Below, piece by piece: positions 1 through 12,800 of a stretch of DNA of 64,000 nt. Where the stretch lies: positions 620,001 to 684,000 of the forward strand of contig JALPQD010000358.1 of assembly GCA_023101885.1 (NCBI GenBank), given 5' to 3'. The notes below the pieces were generated by a model. It searched no databases, was not told the origin of the DNA, and worked only from the letters and a program-made list of their open reading frames with translations. Within the stretch, counting starts at the first letter, position 1. The number at the start of each line of letters is the position of its first letter. The stretch is from Typhlomys cinereus. Its lineage: Eukaryota; Chordata; Mammalia; Rodentia; Platacanthomyidae. The position numbers and the translations under genes were made by a program.

Positions 1-269
1 CTTGCATAGATACTTACATATTAATCTTGAATATTAATTTTTGGTGCTGGAATCAAACTCAGGGCCTTTTGCATACTTAGCAGGCACTCTCACTTCTGAG
101 CTCCACTCCTAACCTCTGAACGATATTTTAAAGCAATGCTTAGTAGAAGGTAGTATTTATCTTCATGACTGAATTCCTACTTAGGTTATCTGACAGAAAA
201 CTGTCTTTAAAAGGAACAAAAATCAAACTCAAGCCATTTCTATCTTTGTTGATTAGTAAAGGTTTTAAA

Positions 270-553
270 GTTTTTTTAATTATTTATTGTTCGTGTATGT
301 GTGTGTGCGCGTGTGTGTATGTATGTGTGTGTGTGTGTAGAACCACGGACGAATTCGGGAACCACTATGGACTGCCTCCACCTCTTCCTTGTTTACTCTG
401 TCCTGGGATTCAAAAGCTCTGCCTTACCAGGAGCAGAAACTCAGGCTGCCCCTGCTTCCGCCCGGCGTCTATACGTGGGGTCTAGGATCTGAACTCAGGA
501 TCTTCCGCCTGCAAGGCAGAGGCTTAACCCCTGAGCCACCTCTCCAGCCCCTA
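270..553 (-). repeat. Young B2-superfamily SINE, antisense, with TSD
   Basis: Minus-strand reading starts at about 553 with the B2-like head GGGCTGGAGAGGTGGCTCAG and ends in a GT/CA-rich and AT-rich tail at about 270-345. It is flanked by an 18-bp target-site duplication with one mismatch (252-269 and 554-571, ATTAGTAAAGGTTTTAAA). It belongs to the same family as the copies at 16616, 30273, 48750, 49833 and 58392. Confidence 0.88.
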
Positions 554-1195
554 ATTACTAAAGGTTTTAAAAAAGAAATTTGGTCATTTTGTCTATCAAA
601 TAGAAAAGATTTAAAAATTATAATATTTAATTCTAGGAAGTTTTTTTCTTTGTATGTGGAGTCTATATTATTTGCCATAAATCTCTTTGGACAGATGAAG
701 CAAGAACCTTAAAAGAGAGTGCCCTCAAGCCTGGTGTGGTGACTCACAACTGTAATCCCAGCACTTCAGAGACTGAGGCAGGATCGATTGATTTTTATAC
801 TGGGAATATAACTTGGAGCCATGTGTATGCTAAGTCCATCCTTGTTCCTACCTCTGCATCAACATGGCAGGGTGAATTCTGCTGAGCTGTGGAAAAAAAC
901 TACTTAACTCCTAGGAAATGGCATTGGCTTGTCCTTGCAGGGACTTTACAGTCTGATTAATGAATGTGTTCTAACTCCTAGTGTGATGTAATATGAGAGA
1001 CCTTGGCTTACCTCCAACTCATCTCTGCCTTCTAATATCCTTTTACCAAACTATGTTTTGGTTCATAGGAGGGAAATCTCTAATAGTTGCTTTTCTCCTA
1101 ATGGAATTACTTCTGATTTATCCCAACTTGTAATCATCATTTTCCCATCAAATATGTTCCTCTATTTGATGCTTTTAGAAATGTTTTTTCTTTCC

Positions 1196-1592
1196 TTATT
1201 GAGAGAGACAGAAACAGAGACAGAGAGACAGAGAAGATGAGAGAGAGCGAGAGAGACAGGATGAGAGAGAAAGAGAAAGAGAGACAGATACAGAGAGGAT
1301 GAGAGACAGAATAAGAAAGAGAGACAGAGAGGATGAAAGAAAGAGAGCACTCACTCCACCTCACCTGTATGGAGGTCAGAGGACAACTTTCAAAGTCGGT
1401 TCTTTCCTTCCATCATGAAGGTTCCAGACACTGAGCTCAGAGCTTCAGGTTTGCACACAGGTGCCTTTACCTGATGAGCTATCTCACCAGTCCACAACAC
1501 GATTTTTTTTTTTTTTTTGTATTTTGTATGGAAACCAGCCAGAGCTTTGTGCATTCTAGGCAAGTGCTCTGCCATTGAGCCCCAGCCCAGCC
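1196..1592 (-). repeat. GA-rich tract, B3-like SINE and ID SINE
   Basis: 1200-1345 is a degenerate GAGA/GACA tract. On the minus strand, 1492 to 1346 reads as a B3-like SINE (tRNA-like head, then a typical AGTTGTCCTCTGACCTCCAT segment) whose tail is the GA/CT tract. 1592-1500 on the minus strand is an ID element (GCTCAATGGCAGAGCACTTG) with a T-run marking its poly-A tail. Confidence 0.75.
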
Positions 1593-3012
1593 CAGTGTGT
1601 GATCCTCTAGGCTAGGGTTTGTGTGTACTTTGAGGAAAAGCATCTCAGAAGGAGGTTGTGAATGAATCCACAGTGGTGCATTCTAAGGCCTCCTGGGCTT
1701 CCCTTCTATCATACAATAGTAATGGCAGCAACCATTTCATGACTTACATGTAGAAGTCTTGCAGATTAGCTGGTGTTCAAACAGCTTTACCGAATGACTC
1801 TGCTTGTAGATCTGCCTGAGGAACAGGTTTAGAACAAGGCCTTTTTCTTGCTAAATAACTGGAAGGAGTTGGGAGAACGTGTCGTAGGCACAGTACATAA
1901 GAAAGCTCACTGAGGCCCCTTTACACTACTCTAGTGACTAGCACGGGTTGGTGTCTCCAGCACATAACTAACCAAAGACGTTTTATTTTCAGTGATGGAA
2001 AGGGGTAGGGGTGAATGTAAGTTTGAGGGGAAACAAGAACAACCTCCCCCCCCCCCATCATGTTGTCATGTTTTATCCTGATGAAATTCAAAACAAGGTG
2101 TTGATCTGGGCATGGAAAAGTGAGGGAAGGAAGTGGAGCATTTGAAGGGCATGTGGTGTTAGCAATGTCTGCACGTACATGCAAACACACTTCCATGTTT
2201 GAATGGGATGATCTGGGGAAAGGGCCTGAACAGAGCGAGTTCGTCTTGTTCCCACCTCTGTAACCGCCACCTGCCAGGGCTTGTAACTTGCTTAGGTCTC
2301 TCAGTAACTGTCTTTGGATTCATTAGAACCTTGAAGTGGCTCAGCCTGCCGCTGGCTGGGGCCAGGCTTCCTGATTTTTCCTTTTTCTAGAGAGCGGTTG
2401 CTGCCCCCTTCTGGGGTGAAGAGGTTTTTTTGGGGGGAAAGTACATCAACTGTCTCTGAGGTTTACATTCTTAAGCCAGGTTGAATTGTCAGAATAGACC
2501 CCCAATAATTTGTTCTTTGAGAAAGATTCCATTTCTATTGACAAGATATATACTTGTAGGGGTGTAGAAGGAGTTGGTTTAATGGAATTGAAAGAAGGAT
2601 TCTTTTTAGAGAGTTGTAGGGGCAGACAACCTTATCTTGAACCAGGAAGATTGGGACCAGCTACAAACCAAGAACTCTGACTTTTGGGTAACAGCTCGGA
2701 GGCTAGATTAGCTCAGCTGCTTTTCATTGGGCAAGAGCTGAATTTCCACAGGGGACAGAGCACTGGGCTCTCCTCCCTCCCACGGCCTCTTCTATAGTTC
2801 TACTTTGAACAGTTTTAGTTATTGGGTGTCAAGTAAGCTATTGCAGAGAAAAAAAAAATTCCACAAAAGTGGGCAAGCCACTATGTTAGATGGCTTCCAA
2901 GATCCTTTTCTGCTTGAATGGTGTGATTTTATGAATTCCAAGTTGAACCAGAGAATCGAAAGCTGAAATCACATGCCAGAAATGTTGTGCAAGTGCTGTG
3001 GATGTTTTGCAG

Positions 3013-3090
3013 GCAGACAGCCCTGAAGACATGCACAGCTGGATTAAGGAGATTGGGGCAGCTGTCCAGGCCCTCAAGTGCCACCCCAGA
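3013..3090 (+). CDS. PLEKHA2: PLEKHA2 penultimate coding exon
   Basis: Acceptor TTTTGCAG precedes 3013 and donor GTAAGT starts at 3091. It is 78 bp, 26 codons, phase 0 at both ends, and encodes the end of the C-terminal PH domain. Confidence 0.95.
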
Positions 3091-3939
3091 GTAAGTCACT
3101 TCCTTTCTATGGCACGGTGTCAACGTAAAGAAAAGTTCTCTTTCAATTTTTTTTTTTTTTTTAAGCGAGCATGCATCCTGGCTGTGTGCTCAGCTGAAAT
3201 ACAGGCTAACTTGTTTGTTTGTCTTGGGTTCAGTTTTAGTTGACAGAGAACATGGGGTTGAGTTTTGTCCTACACACCTCAATGCCTGACAGACCTTGAT
3301 ACATGTGGAATGATTTCTGCTGAATGTTTACTTATTTTTTTAAATTTTTAAGATGGAGTCTTGCTTGCTACATTGCCCAGGCTGGCCCAGAATTCCTGGG
3401 CTCCAGCTACCCTCCTGCCCAAGTTGGTACTGCAGGCTCACTGCATCTGGCTTCTCTGCCCTTCTGTGGTTTTTGTAGCCAAGTATCTCTGGGGTATGAG
3501 GTAGTGATCTTGGATGTGTTCTCCTCCTGGGACTTTGGAATGAACTTACTTTGCTTTCTCCTTCTCTTTTTGTGCCTAGGACCTGTCCTTCACTAGATCC
3601 ACGTCTCTAACTCGACCTGGAAGCTCCAGCCTCACAGCCAGGCCCAACAGCTTGTGTCGGGGGCAGCCACTAGCGGAGGAAAAGAAAGCTGTCTGCAAGG
3701 CCCCCTCTGTGGTCTCGTCCTGGCAACCCTGGACACCTGTCCCCCAGGCTGGAAAAAAGCTGCTTCCGGCTGAGGAGGTTCTGGAGGACTGTTCGTTCAT
3801 GCCTGTCCTTGGGGAGAGCAGTACTGCAGGGGCCCTTGCCAGTTCCAGAGTAAGACACAGGTCGGAGCCCCAACACCCCAAGGAGAAGCCATTCATGTTC
3901 AACCTTGATGATGAAAACATACGGACCTCTGATGTGTGA
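3013..3939 (+). CDS. PLEKHA2: PLEKHA2 (TAPP2), last two coding exons (3' partial)
   Basis: Adaptor protein whose C-terminal PH domain binds PI(3,4)P2 at the plasma membrane after PI3-kinase signalling (family knowledge). Two coding exons are visible, 3013-3090 and 3580-3939, joined in phase 0; the rest of the gene lies upstream of the window. The first exon encodes ADSPEDMHSWIKEIGAAV, the last helix of the PH domain. The second encodes a Ser/Pro-rich tail with the segment PKEKPFMFNLDDENIRTSDV just before TGA. The final residues TSDV fit a class I PDZ ligand, which in TAPP proteins binds PDZ scaffolds such as PTPN13 and syntrophins. The gene is followed closely by HTRA4 on the same strand. No defect seen. 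The identification rests on near-identity to the known mammalian C-terminus. Confidence 0.96.
3338..3480 (-). repeat. B1-like SINE, antisense
   Basis: The T-rich start followed by GATGGAGTCTTGCTTGCTAC and GCCCAGGCTGGCCCAGAATT is the reverse complement of a diverged B1 (7SL-derived) SINE. It lies in the last PLEKHA2 intron, about 100 bp before the terminal exon. Confidence 0.8.
3580..3939 (+). CDS. PLEKHA2: PLEKHA2 terminal coding exon
   Basis: Acceptor TGTGCCTAG ends at 3579; the stop TGA is 3937-3939. It encodes 119 residues, a low-complexity Ser/Pro/Arg tail ending in the PDZ ligand TSDV. Confidence 0.96.
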   Translation, partial: DLSFTRSTSLTRPGSSSLTARPNSLCRGQPLAEEKKAVCKAPSVVSSWQPWTPVPQAGKKLLPAEEVLEDCSFMPVLGESSTAGALASSRVRHRSEPQHPKEKPFMFNLDDENIRTSDV

Positions 3940-5513
3940 GAAGTGCAGATTCTGGGCAGGCAGGGAGAAAAGGGTAGGACTTGGTTTCTCTGCCTTCCTG
4001 TAGGACAGAGACCAGTGGCCTTGCATTCCTGTGGGTACTCAGTGGGAGGGGCTCATCCAGCTGAATTCTGTTTTGGGGATCATCTATGCAGTGTATTTAA
4101 TCTGGGAAAGTCTCTAAGTTGGGTCTGTAGACATACCCCCATTGCCTTGCTGATTCTCCCCAGGATTTCCTGGACAGGGGCTAGTTATAACACCTCCTTT
4201 CCAGAGGAGGTTGAAGGTTTCGTCTCTAATCAAGTTTTATTTCTTCATTTTTTGTTTTATTTTCTTGGTTTTTTTACCAGCTTGCACACAAGGCCTCTGG
4301 CTGGGAGCAGGTTTCATCTGCCCCTGTTTGTTGGCTGAGGTCTGTCAGGTAGGGTGGGAACCAAACCAAAGGCATCAGAGTAGGGAGATCCAGGATCAGT
4401 TTAAATGGGATCCATTCTGAGTGACGGTGGTAGAATCTGCGTGTGGAAGTCAGATCCCTGAATGTCCGCCAGGGTAGCTCCCCAGGAGGCCTCCCAGAGG
4501 AATAATTCGACCGCAGTGATCATGTACCGAAATCACCCTGTTCACGTAATGCTCTGTAATTCCAGATGCTGTAGAAGTGGGTGGCAGATGCATCAGACCA
4601 GTTTCCGTGTCAGGCCCTGAGAATGGGGTGATCAGTGTTGAATATGACTATGGACTATGACTACGGAGACCAGAACAGACATTTCCCTCGAAACTATGCT
4701 ATTTGAGTTCGTGGAGTGCTGGCAGGTGAACCCTAACTCCAGTGTCTGTGATAAAGCCACTAGCCTAAAGCAGGTGCTGAGAAGAGATGGGTGATTATTT
4801 ATCCCACTAAGCTTCTTTGATCCGTGTTTTCCAAACAGGCAAAGGTGAACTCGAACCTTTGCTGTCCCAGCCAACATCTGTGACTGTAAGGGCTGTGCAT
4901 TGTGCGCCCTGGCTGACTTGCCTTCTTTTGTCCTTTGTGTTGCCTTTTGAAGGAAGCTGCGCATGCTCGGGGGACAAACCCTGAACTCTGATATGAGCCT
5001 GCGCATTTCTCAAAGGGGAGATATAGATAAGATCTCCAGGTGTTTATATTTTTTCATGAAACAGAAAGTGGGCATCAAGACATTGAACCAAAGGCTCTGA
5101 GCTTGAGATTTTCCAGATTTCAGAATTGCCTAGAAAATGGAGCTTCCCACCCAAATGTTGGGGTGTGGCTTCTTCCATTGGGGAAGATACTATTTCCAGT
5201 GTCCTTTGTCTATCCAGAGTTAGAGAAATGCTACCAGAAACTTACGACAGACTTCTCCAGAGAGAGTGATTTCTTATCTGTAACTTTTATCAGCTAAATA
5301 AGTTGATTACATTTTAATTAGAAATTTGTTGCTACCAAAAGAGCTGGAGAAGGGTTTTTATTTAAGTGTTCGTATTTAATACAAAAGCAGAAACATCCAT
5401 GAAACTCTGTATTGGCCCAGAGGACATGTGTTCTTTTTGAGGGGACCCTGACCCTGAAGTCTGTGCCACTCCAAGCCAATTGTCCCTCACTTGCTAAATT
5501 TGACCTTGTGGTT

Positions 5514-5550
<37 letters not shown>

Positions 5551-6185
5551 TTGTCTTGCTGATCTCCCTCACCTTTTTTTTTTTTCTGTACTTTTATCCT
5601 CAAAAATTCTGAGTTACTTATGAGTGATCAAGGATACAAACTACTTTAAATAGGCTGACTTCAGGAATTTAATCTAAATTCTTAAAGTCCTTAGTCTCTG
5701 GTTTCACCTTCAAATTTTTCTCTAGAAAATTCAACACAAGTGCTCAATGTGAGATGGGGAAGTAATAAAAATAAGTTGGGAACTTTAAACATTCCCTGAC
5801 TCATGGAAATGATGTCATCTTTTGGTATTTGAATTGGAAAATCTATCTTCACCCCTTTTTTAGAATAACTTTTTGCTAGGATACTACTGCTGAACTAACT
5901 GACCATTATGGTAAGCTGACAAATTTTCTTATCCAGTAAGGTCTATTTTGAGAGTGTGTTAGATTAAATGTAGCCCCATCTGTATTATCTCTTAAAGGGG
6001 AAACAAAGACTTTCTTTTAAGGACTCCGAATACTTGGAAAAATACCATTTAGAACTTGTTAGCATAATTTCATATCAGAAAATTATAATTTTATTCCATG
6101 AAGTCTAAGCACATTTAAATTCTCAAGCCTTTTTCAGAATTCTTTTTCTGTCCACATTATTCACCTTTTTAGCTATTTTCGCTCC

Positions 6186-6312
6186 ACTCTTTTTGTTTGT
6201 TTTTGACAGAGTCCTGCTATGCATGTGACTTCAGGATGCTCCTGAAAGTGGCATCCATCTTGCCTCAGTCTCCTGAGTGCGGGGATTCAAGATGTGCCAC
6301 CAGATCCAGCCA
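6186..6312 (-). repeat. B1-like SINE, antisense, in the PLEKHA2 3'UTR
   Basis: It reads GACAGAGTCCTGCTATGCAT, then CTCAGTCTCCTGAGTGCGG and TGCCACCAGATCCAGCC, the reverse complement of a B1 element with a T-rich left edge. Confidence 0.78.
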
Positions 6313-7283
6313 ACAGCCTTTCAATATGTGCCAAAGAAGGAACATATATGAAGCATTTAGTTTTCTGTGTATGGAAAAGTAGGATGAGATGCAGGGTAGG
6401 TTAGTACTTAAATACATGGGCTCTGGATAAGAAAAGAAAGTACTTCATTTTCTTTGTGGCGGAAAACCAGACCGCAGGTTGCCTCTTCCTTAAGGTAGTT
6501 CATTGTGTGTAACAGGATCCCAGGTGGTCTTCTCTGCCACTGAATGACTTTAATGGACCTGTCTAACCAAGGTCAGATGAGGACTGACAACAATAGTTTG
6601 CCTTCTGCAACTGTTCTGAGACAAGATATGGAAGAGCCAACTGGAGGGTGACCTCTGATGGAAACAGTGGAGTTACACCTTCATTTCCTGGTAGAGTAAC
6701 TGTTCAGCTTCTTAGTTTCCTGGGAGCAAAACATCCCTCTCCCCTTCAAATTTAAACGTGCTCTTTTAAGGACTAAATGACCCTTTGAATAAATCAGATA
6801 AAGCAGATCCGGTAGTTGAGCAGTGAGATTTGATAAATATTTTTTTTTTGTTTTTTTTTGTTAACTAGAGGATCAGGCATCTGGTGGCAGCAACAGTATT
6901 GTGGACATTGAGTTTTGCATGTCAGCTTTGTGCAATTTTTTTTTGAATGTTAGAAGTGGAAACGTTTATTGATTTCTTTCTTTCTTTCGTTTTTAAAAAC
7001 CAAAGTCTTTTTCCTTGTTGCTTTTTTCTCTCTATGTGTTATTGCCCGAAGGAGTTCATTACAGTCACTTGTACTAGGGAGAGTTTCAATAAAACAGCTG
7101 TTTGGCAAAAACACACAATATGTCTCCTTCACTGTCTGCTTTTCAAGGTGTGGCATGCTACAGTGTCCTGTGAAACGTAGCCGGCCTGAGAGCGCTGGAT
7201 TGAGTGCATGGAAACTTTAGCTTCTCATTTCGAGCGACCTCCTAATTTAGAATGTAGCAAAACTGTTTCGTTGCTTGTTTTGT

Positions 7284-7289
7284 AATAAA
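7284..7289 (+). terminator. PLEKHA2: Likely PLEKHA2 polyadenylation signal
   Basis: AATAAA followed about 30 bp later by GT/T-rich sequence (TGGCTGTGTGTTTTTCTGG), a typical cleavage-site arrangement. Earlier hexamers near 6788 and 7089 could give shorter transcripts. Confidence 0.6.
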
Positions 7290-7597
7290 ACCACGTGAAA
7301 TGCTCAAATCTGGCTGTGTGTTTTTCTGGTGGGGCCTGTCACTGCTTCAAGACTGGTTTTATGGTTGTCACGAGGTAGGCCCCTGCTGAGACCCAGGGTC
7401 AGGGACCTCCCTTTCCGGCATAGGGGTGGCCGTGGTTCTGGGGGGGGTGCGTAGGTGTGTGTATGGAGAGGTCAGCCAGACTCTGCCTGTTAAAGTCTGG
7501 AGGCTGGCAGGGATGCATCCTGGCCAGGAAAAAGTGTTGCTCATTTTGGACCATCTGTGAGTCCTGAGAGAAGTAATTGGAAAAGTGGAGGCGCGCG

Positions 7598-8078
7598 ATG
7601 AGGATCCCTCGCCTGCCGTCTGTCGTGCTGAAACACATCCTCTTGCTGTGGCTGCTGCCGACCCTCGTGCCTGTGCCCGGGGGCGAGGCTCGGCGGTCCA
7701 GAACCTGGCTGCCCTGCCCGGAGGCCTGCGATCCCACGCGCTGCCCCCCGCTGCCCACCTGCTCCGCCGGGCTGGCGCCGGTGCAGGACCGCTGCCGCTG
7801 CTGCCTGGTGTGCGCCGCCGCCGAGGGCGAGGCGTGCGGCGGGGCGCGGGGCCGACCGTGCGCCCTGGGGCTGCGCTGCGGGCCGCCGTTCAGCCCGGAG
7901 CTCGCGGGCGGCGCGTGGCTGGGCACCTGCGGCTGCCCGGCGGTGGGCGCGGAGGTGTGCGGCAGCGACGGGCGCACCTATCCCAACCTGTGCGCCCTCC
8001 GCGCCGAGAATCGCGCCGCGCGTGTCCGGGGCGCACTCCCGGCGGTGCCGGTGCAGAAAGGGGGCTGCGGGGATCCAG
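7598..8078 (+). CDS. HTRA4: HTRA4 exon 1
   Basis: GC-rich exon with the start ATG, signal peptide, IGFBP-like and Kazal-like modules (160 codons plus one base). Donor GTGAGC begins at 8079. Confidence 0.95.
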
Positions 8079-9742
8079 GTGAGCGAGACTTTCCCAAGAA
8101 GAAACGGTCCTCCGTTCATTCACGCAGCTAGCGCTGTCCATTTTGCTTCATGTGACTCAAGGATTCCATCTTTTCTCCTTCTACTTCTCCTCCTTCTCCT
8201 CTTTCTCTTCCTCCTCTTCCTCTTTCTTCCTGATTTTCTTGCCTAGTTATTGCTCTTCTCTCTTGGCTGCCACCTGTTTTCTTTTCACTTTCTCTGGTCT
8301 GGTTGGACAGCTCCGTTCCTTCCAGGCATGCTCGTACTGTGGTCGGTAGTCAACTCTGAGTGAGCTTAGGGAGCCAGCAAAGAAGCCAAAGGAGGGAGGG
8401 GATGAAGGGAGGGCCGAAATCGACTGGGAGTTTCAAGGTGACACCAGCGTCCATCAGTCTGTCAGCTAGAGGGACTCCTAGTGACCCAAAGCAAGGACTA
8501 TTTTTTTCCAGGAAGCAGAAGCGTGGGGCCCCTGCGTTATAAGTACAACTTTATCGCCGCTGTGGTGGAGAAGGTGGCGCCTGCTGTGGTTCACTTGCAG
8601 CTGTTCCGCAGGTAAAAATCAGCCAGGAGTGCCAGCGACCCCACCCCCCTCTGCTGAACACCTGCCTGCTTCAGGCATGCCGGGAGGAAAATCAGGCTCA
8701 GAAGTTGCCGGGTGCTGCCTCGTCAGTAGATCTCACCCCAAACGTGCTGGAGACCTCAAGTTCCATTCCCAAGCATCAGGTGGAAAATACATTAAGGGCT
8801 ATTTACTCAAAGAGCAAGGAACAAGGTCCAAGGACTGTATTCCACACTCAAGCTACACTTATTTCTTTCTCCTAATACTCCACAGGCAAAATTTCAGGCT
8901 AGTTGTAAGGTGCTGTTGAACAGCTCCGTGACTTCTTCTCCAACCCCCAGTCCTATCACTGGCATACTAGGAGACTGGGATCCAGAGACTTTTTTATGTT
9001 GCAAGGCCATTGTTTCAGAAACTAAGAGCTAGACTCCTTTGACTCCTTCCCTGCTTGAGTCCCTGATACTTGGATTTTAGGGCCACTTTTGCCAACTATG
9101 TTAGCACAAGGTCTGGCCACTAGGCAGCAGAGGATCCTTAGTTTGCCACCCTGACCAGCTCTGAAGAAGGAAGTATTGTCTTTGGAAAAGCAGAACTGGA
9201 CCCAGTTGTCAGTCATACTCAGAGAGGTGGACAGGGCATACTACATGTGTGGTTCATTCACTTATGGAGAAGTCAAAAGTCCAGACAGGGAAAAGGAAGG
9301 AAAAGGTTTGAGAAAATTGCTGAGAGATGCTTGGAAAGTGTGAGGTTTCCTGCAGTTCAGAGTCAGTGACTGGATCCCCTGATTTTCCTGTCTTGTGGAG
9401 ACAGGTCGCCTCTTGGCAAGGAAATCCCTGCTTCCAGTGGCTCTGGGTTCATAGTGTCTGAAGATGGGCTTATCATCACCAGCGCCCACGTTCTTACCAA
9501 CCAGCGTCGGATCCAGGTGGAGCTCCAGAACGGGGCCCAGTACGAAGCTGCTGTCAAGGATGTGGACCATAAGCTGGATCTTGCGCTGATTAAGATTGAG
9601 CCAAAAGTGAGTAGCTGAGAAAGAACGAAGTCTGCACATTTGGAAGATTTCACAGTTGGCTGAGACTTTCTTCTTCTTTTCCACAACTTTCCTTCTGTCC
9701 TATACACACTTTTTTCTTCTTTGAATTTTATCTATCTGTCTG

Positions 9743-9799
<57 letters not shown>

Positions 9800-9812
9800 T
9801 GTATGTATGTGC

Positions 9813-9873
<61 letters not shown>

Positions 9874-12800
9874 CTGTATGTTCCTGTGGAGGACCAAGGA
9901 CGATTTCAGGAATCATCTTAGATTGCTTCTACCTCTTTTTGCTTTGTTCTGGCATTTCCCAGGCTCCGCCCACCAGGGCCCTAAGTACAAGCCACCACCA
10001 TTTCCACCTGATTTTCTTTTTTATGTGGGACCTGGGATCCGAATTCAGGACCTTCTGCTTGCAAGGCAGAGCCTTAATCTCTGCTCCATCGCTCCTAGTC
10101 CTCTCCTCTGTACAATTTTTTAAAAAGAGTTTCTTTCTATTCTTCACTTTTTTATTTTCTTCCATTCCTATTTGAACATTCCTGATTCCATCTTTTAATT
10201 AACTAACAGCCTTTTATCCCCTCTCTGAGTCCTTCAACAGGGCCACTTCCAGGAAAAGCAATTGCAGTAGACTCAACACTGCTAAGGCTCATTTCTGAGG
10301 ACTTTGTATGTCATAAGGTGTGGCCTGCATCTGAAAGCTTTTTAGCAATGCAGGATGGTTCTCCCACCCAAATCTATCAGTCAGAATCTGTCTTGGGATA
10401 AGGCCCACCAGGATTTCCTGTGCATATTACAAGCTGAGAAGTGCTATTCTCAGTGATTTCCACCCTGTTCGTGACTGATTCATTGTGACAGCAGACTTCT
10501 GAGCTAGGTGGCACTGAGCGAATTGCTGATATTACTTTATTAATAAGAATTTCTACAAAGCAATATTTTTTGCTCTTAGAAGTGATTTCAATTATCATAG
10601 TAAGAGCGAGTCTGGGGGTTCCTGAACTTTGAGGAAGGCAAAAAACCTGTGTGGGAAGGTCTTCTTAGATAGGTCCCAGACCACGGGTGAGGGGCATCTG
10701 TAGATAGTTATCGACAGATTCTGTTCTTGCTGTCTTCTCACACCTCTCTCCCAACCCTGCATGCAGACTGACCTTCCTGTGTTGCTGCTGGGAAGATCCT
10801 CCGATCTTCGGGCTGGAGAGTTCGTAGTGGCTCTGGGTAGCCCGTTTTCTCTGCAGAACACAGTGACCGCAGGGATTGTCAGCACCACACAGCGAGGGGG
10901 CAAAGAGCTGGGACTGAAGAATTCGGACATGGACTACATCCAGACCGATGCCATCATTAATGTAAGTCTCTTCGCTGGTGTATACCAAGCCCCCAAGGGA
11001 ATGCAGAATGCATCAAGAAGAGAACCTCAGAGTGGCCTCTCTTGCCTTGGCTCTTTGGGCAGGACTGGGGATGAGTTAGGCTCCCGAGTGAGGAGTGGAA
11101 TCACCAGCTTGAATTCAGTATGGTCACCATGATAATTGGCCTCCATGATCTTATGCGGCCTTTGGGGGCTTGTCATAGAAGTCTCTGCTGCTGCACGATG
11201 GGGCTCTTTAGCTTTGCTCTTTGCCTCTACTGACTTCAGTATTAACAATGACAGGCAGTGTGGCTTTGAGTGGCTGGGAAGCAGGCTGCTTCTGGTCAAC
11301 CTCTCTGGAAACTATCTATAGCATGTGGAGAAACGTGTCCATAGGCTAACAGATGATTTTTTCTGACTTATGTCCTTAGCATGGGAACTCCGGGGGACCT
11401 CTGGTGAACTTGGTGAGTGGTCTTTTTCCTTGCTCCTTCATGTTTCTTCCTAACTTTAAACAGTCTCCAAATTCTATGATACAGACTTGGGTGCCACTCT
11501 GTGGAGAAATTTAGGAATGATTTTTTTTTTTTTTTTTTTTTAAATTGGGTCTGGAGTAAACAGGAAAAATCCTGCTTGCATGATCTCATTCTGTCAAGAG
11601 TGCTGGATCCTGGCTTGAAAGTTTTCTCATCTACATGTTTTCTGTTTCCATTGGATAGTTACCAAAGCCCTGGATGTTAAATCCAGATTTATGCCCAGTG
11701 ACCAAGTATGCTATGTCATATACACCCTTGAAGACGCCCCTTTCATGCTTTTGCACTTGAAGAACTGGTTGCATAATGTGTGGCCTGTCTGGATTTTTAG
11801 TCTGGACATGCTTGGGGGGGGGACAGCAATGTCACAGATAAAATCTATTGCTATGTCTTGTCTTTTATTCCTAAGTTGGCATCTCTATTGCCAACACCAA
11901 GGTGTCTATTTGCTCACATATATGTGAAATTCTGAGTGTAATGCTTTCCTTGGTCCCTTAGAACTTTTACTTCCTCTTTAAACGTTTTGTTTGCTCTTAT
12001 TTATTTATTTGGTCATCCTGCAATGGAACTTAGGGCGTTGGACATGCTAGGTAAGCATGCTACTACTTGGCCCCAACCCCTCGCCTCCACTTTTTTGAGG
12101 CAGAGTCTCAATGTGTCATCCAGGTTGGCCTTGCACTTGTGATCCACTTGCCTCAGTCTTCCAAGTCTCGGTGTGTGCCGCCATGATGCCATGTTTGCTT
12201 TTCTGTTTGTTGGTTTCCAGACAGGGTTTCTTTACACGGTCCAGGTTAGCGTCCAACTCACATTTCTACTGTCTCCGCCTTCCGAGTGCTGGGATTCCAG
12301 ATGTACACACACTCAGCCACATTACATTTGGTTTTAAAAGGATCCATTGCATGGGAAATGATTGAGTGTTTCTTTTCTTTTCTGGCAGTGCTGGGGATTG
12401 AACCCAGGGCCTTATGTATGCTAGGCAAGCACTTTACCACTTAGCTAATGCCCTGAGAGCTTCTTGCTCATAGAATAGCATGACCTTTTTTTGTGGCTGT
12501 CTTTCCCTATGACATGATGAATTCCTAGGTCAGAGATAAAATAGAAAAAAACACAGAATTTCAGGAATGCTTCAGAGCTGCCAAGTTACCACCTGTATTT
12601 GAATATGATCAGAAATCTCTTTTTTTGTTGTCTGCATTACCCAACACAGTCTAAGGAATCATCAAAGATATGGGCAAGGTGGTGTTTTCTCCTCAACTTC
12701 AGCTCAGTTCCCCTGAGTCCCAAAGATCAATTTGCCACTTACAAAAATTTTCATTGAAGTGTCGTTGGGTATCTAACAATTCAATAGTTTTTTCATCTTT

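Larger units (their letters stand above)
1..3012 (+). other. PLEKHA2: PLEKHA2 intron with old and young SINEs
   Basis: No coding exon recognised. It holds an antisense ID-like SINE (about 45-112), a young B2-superfamily SINE (270-553), a B1-like fragment (about 728-795), a GA-rich tract (1200-1345) joined to an antisense B3-like SINE (1346-1492), and an antisense ID SINE (1500-1592). From about 1600 to 3012 the sequence looks unique apart from a C-run near 2046. Confidence 0.7.
3940..7310 (+). other. PLEKHA2: PLEKHA2 3'UTR
   Basis: About 3.4 kb without a convincing reading frame follows the stop codon. A long 3'UTR is usual for this gene. It contains a CT microsatellite (5514-5551), an antisense B1-like SINE (about 6186-6312) and AT-rich stretches. 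Candidate AATAAA hexamers occur near 6788 and 7089 and at 7284-7289. The last is the likeliest end because GC-rich HTRA4 sequence begins soon after. The 3' boundary is inferred. Confidence 0.7.

Noticed and set aside
7577..7597. Upstream in-frame start for HTRA4 at 7577
   Set aside because: The codon is TTG, and the first ATG at 7598 is followed directly by the signal peptide.
7399..8119. Long minus-strand open frames (192 codons each) over HTRA4 exon 1
   Set aside because: They are antisense shadows of a GC-rich exon in which stops are rare; the plus strand encodes a recognisable signal peptide, IGFBP-like and Kazal-like modules.
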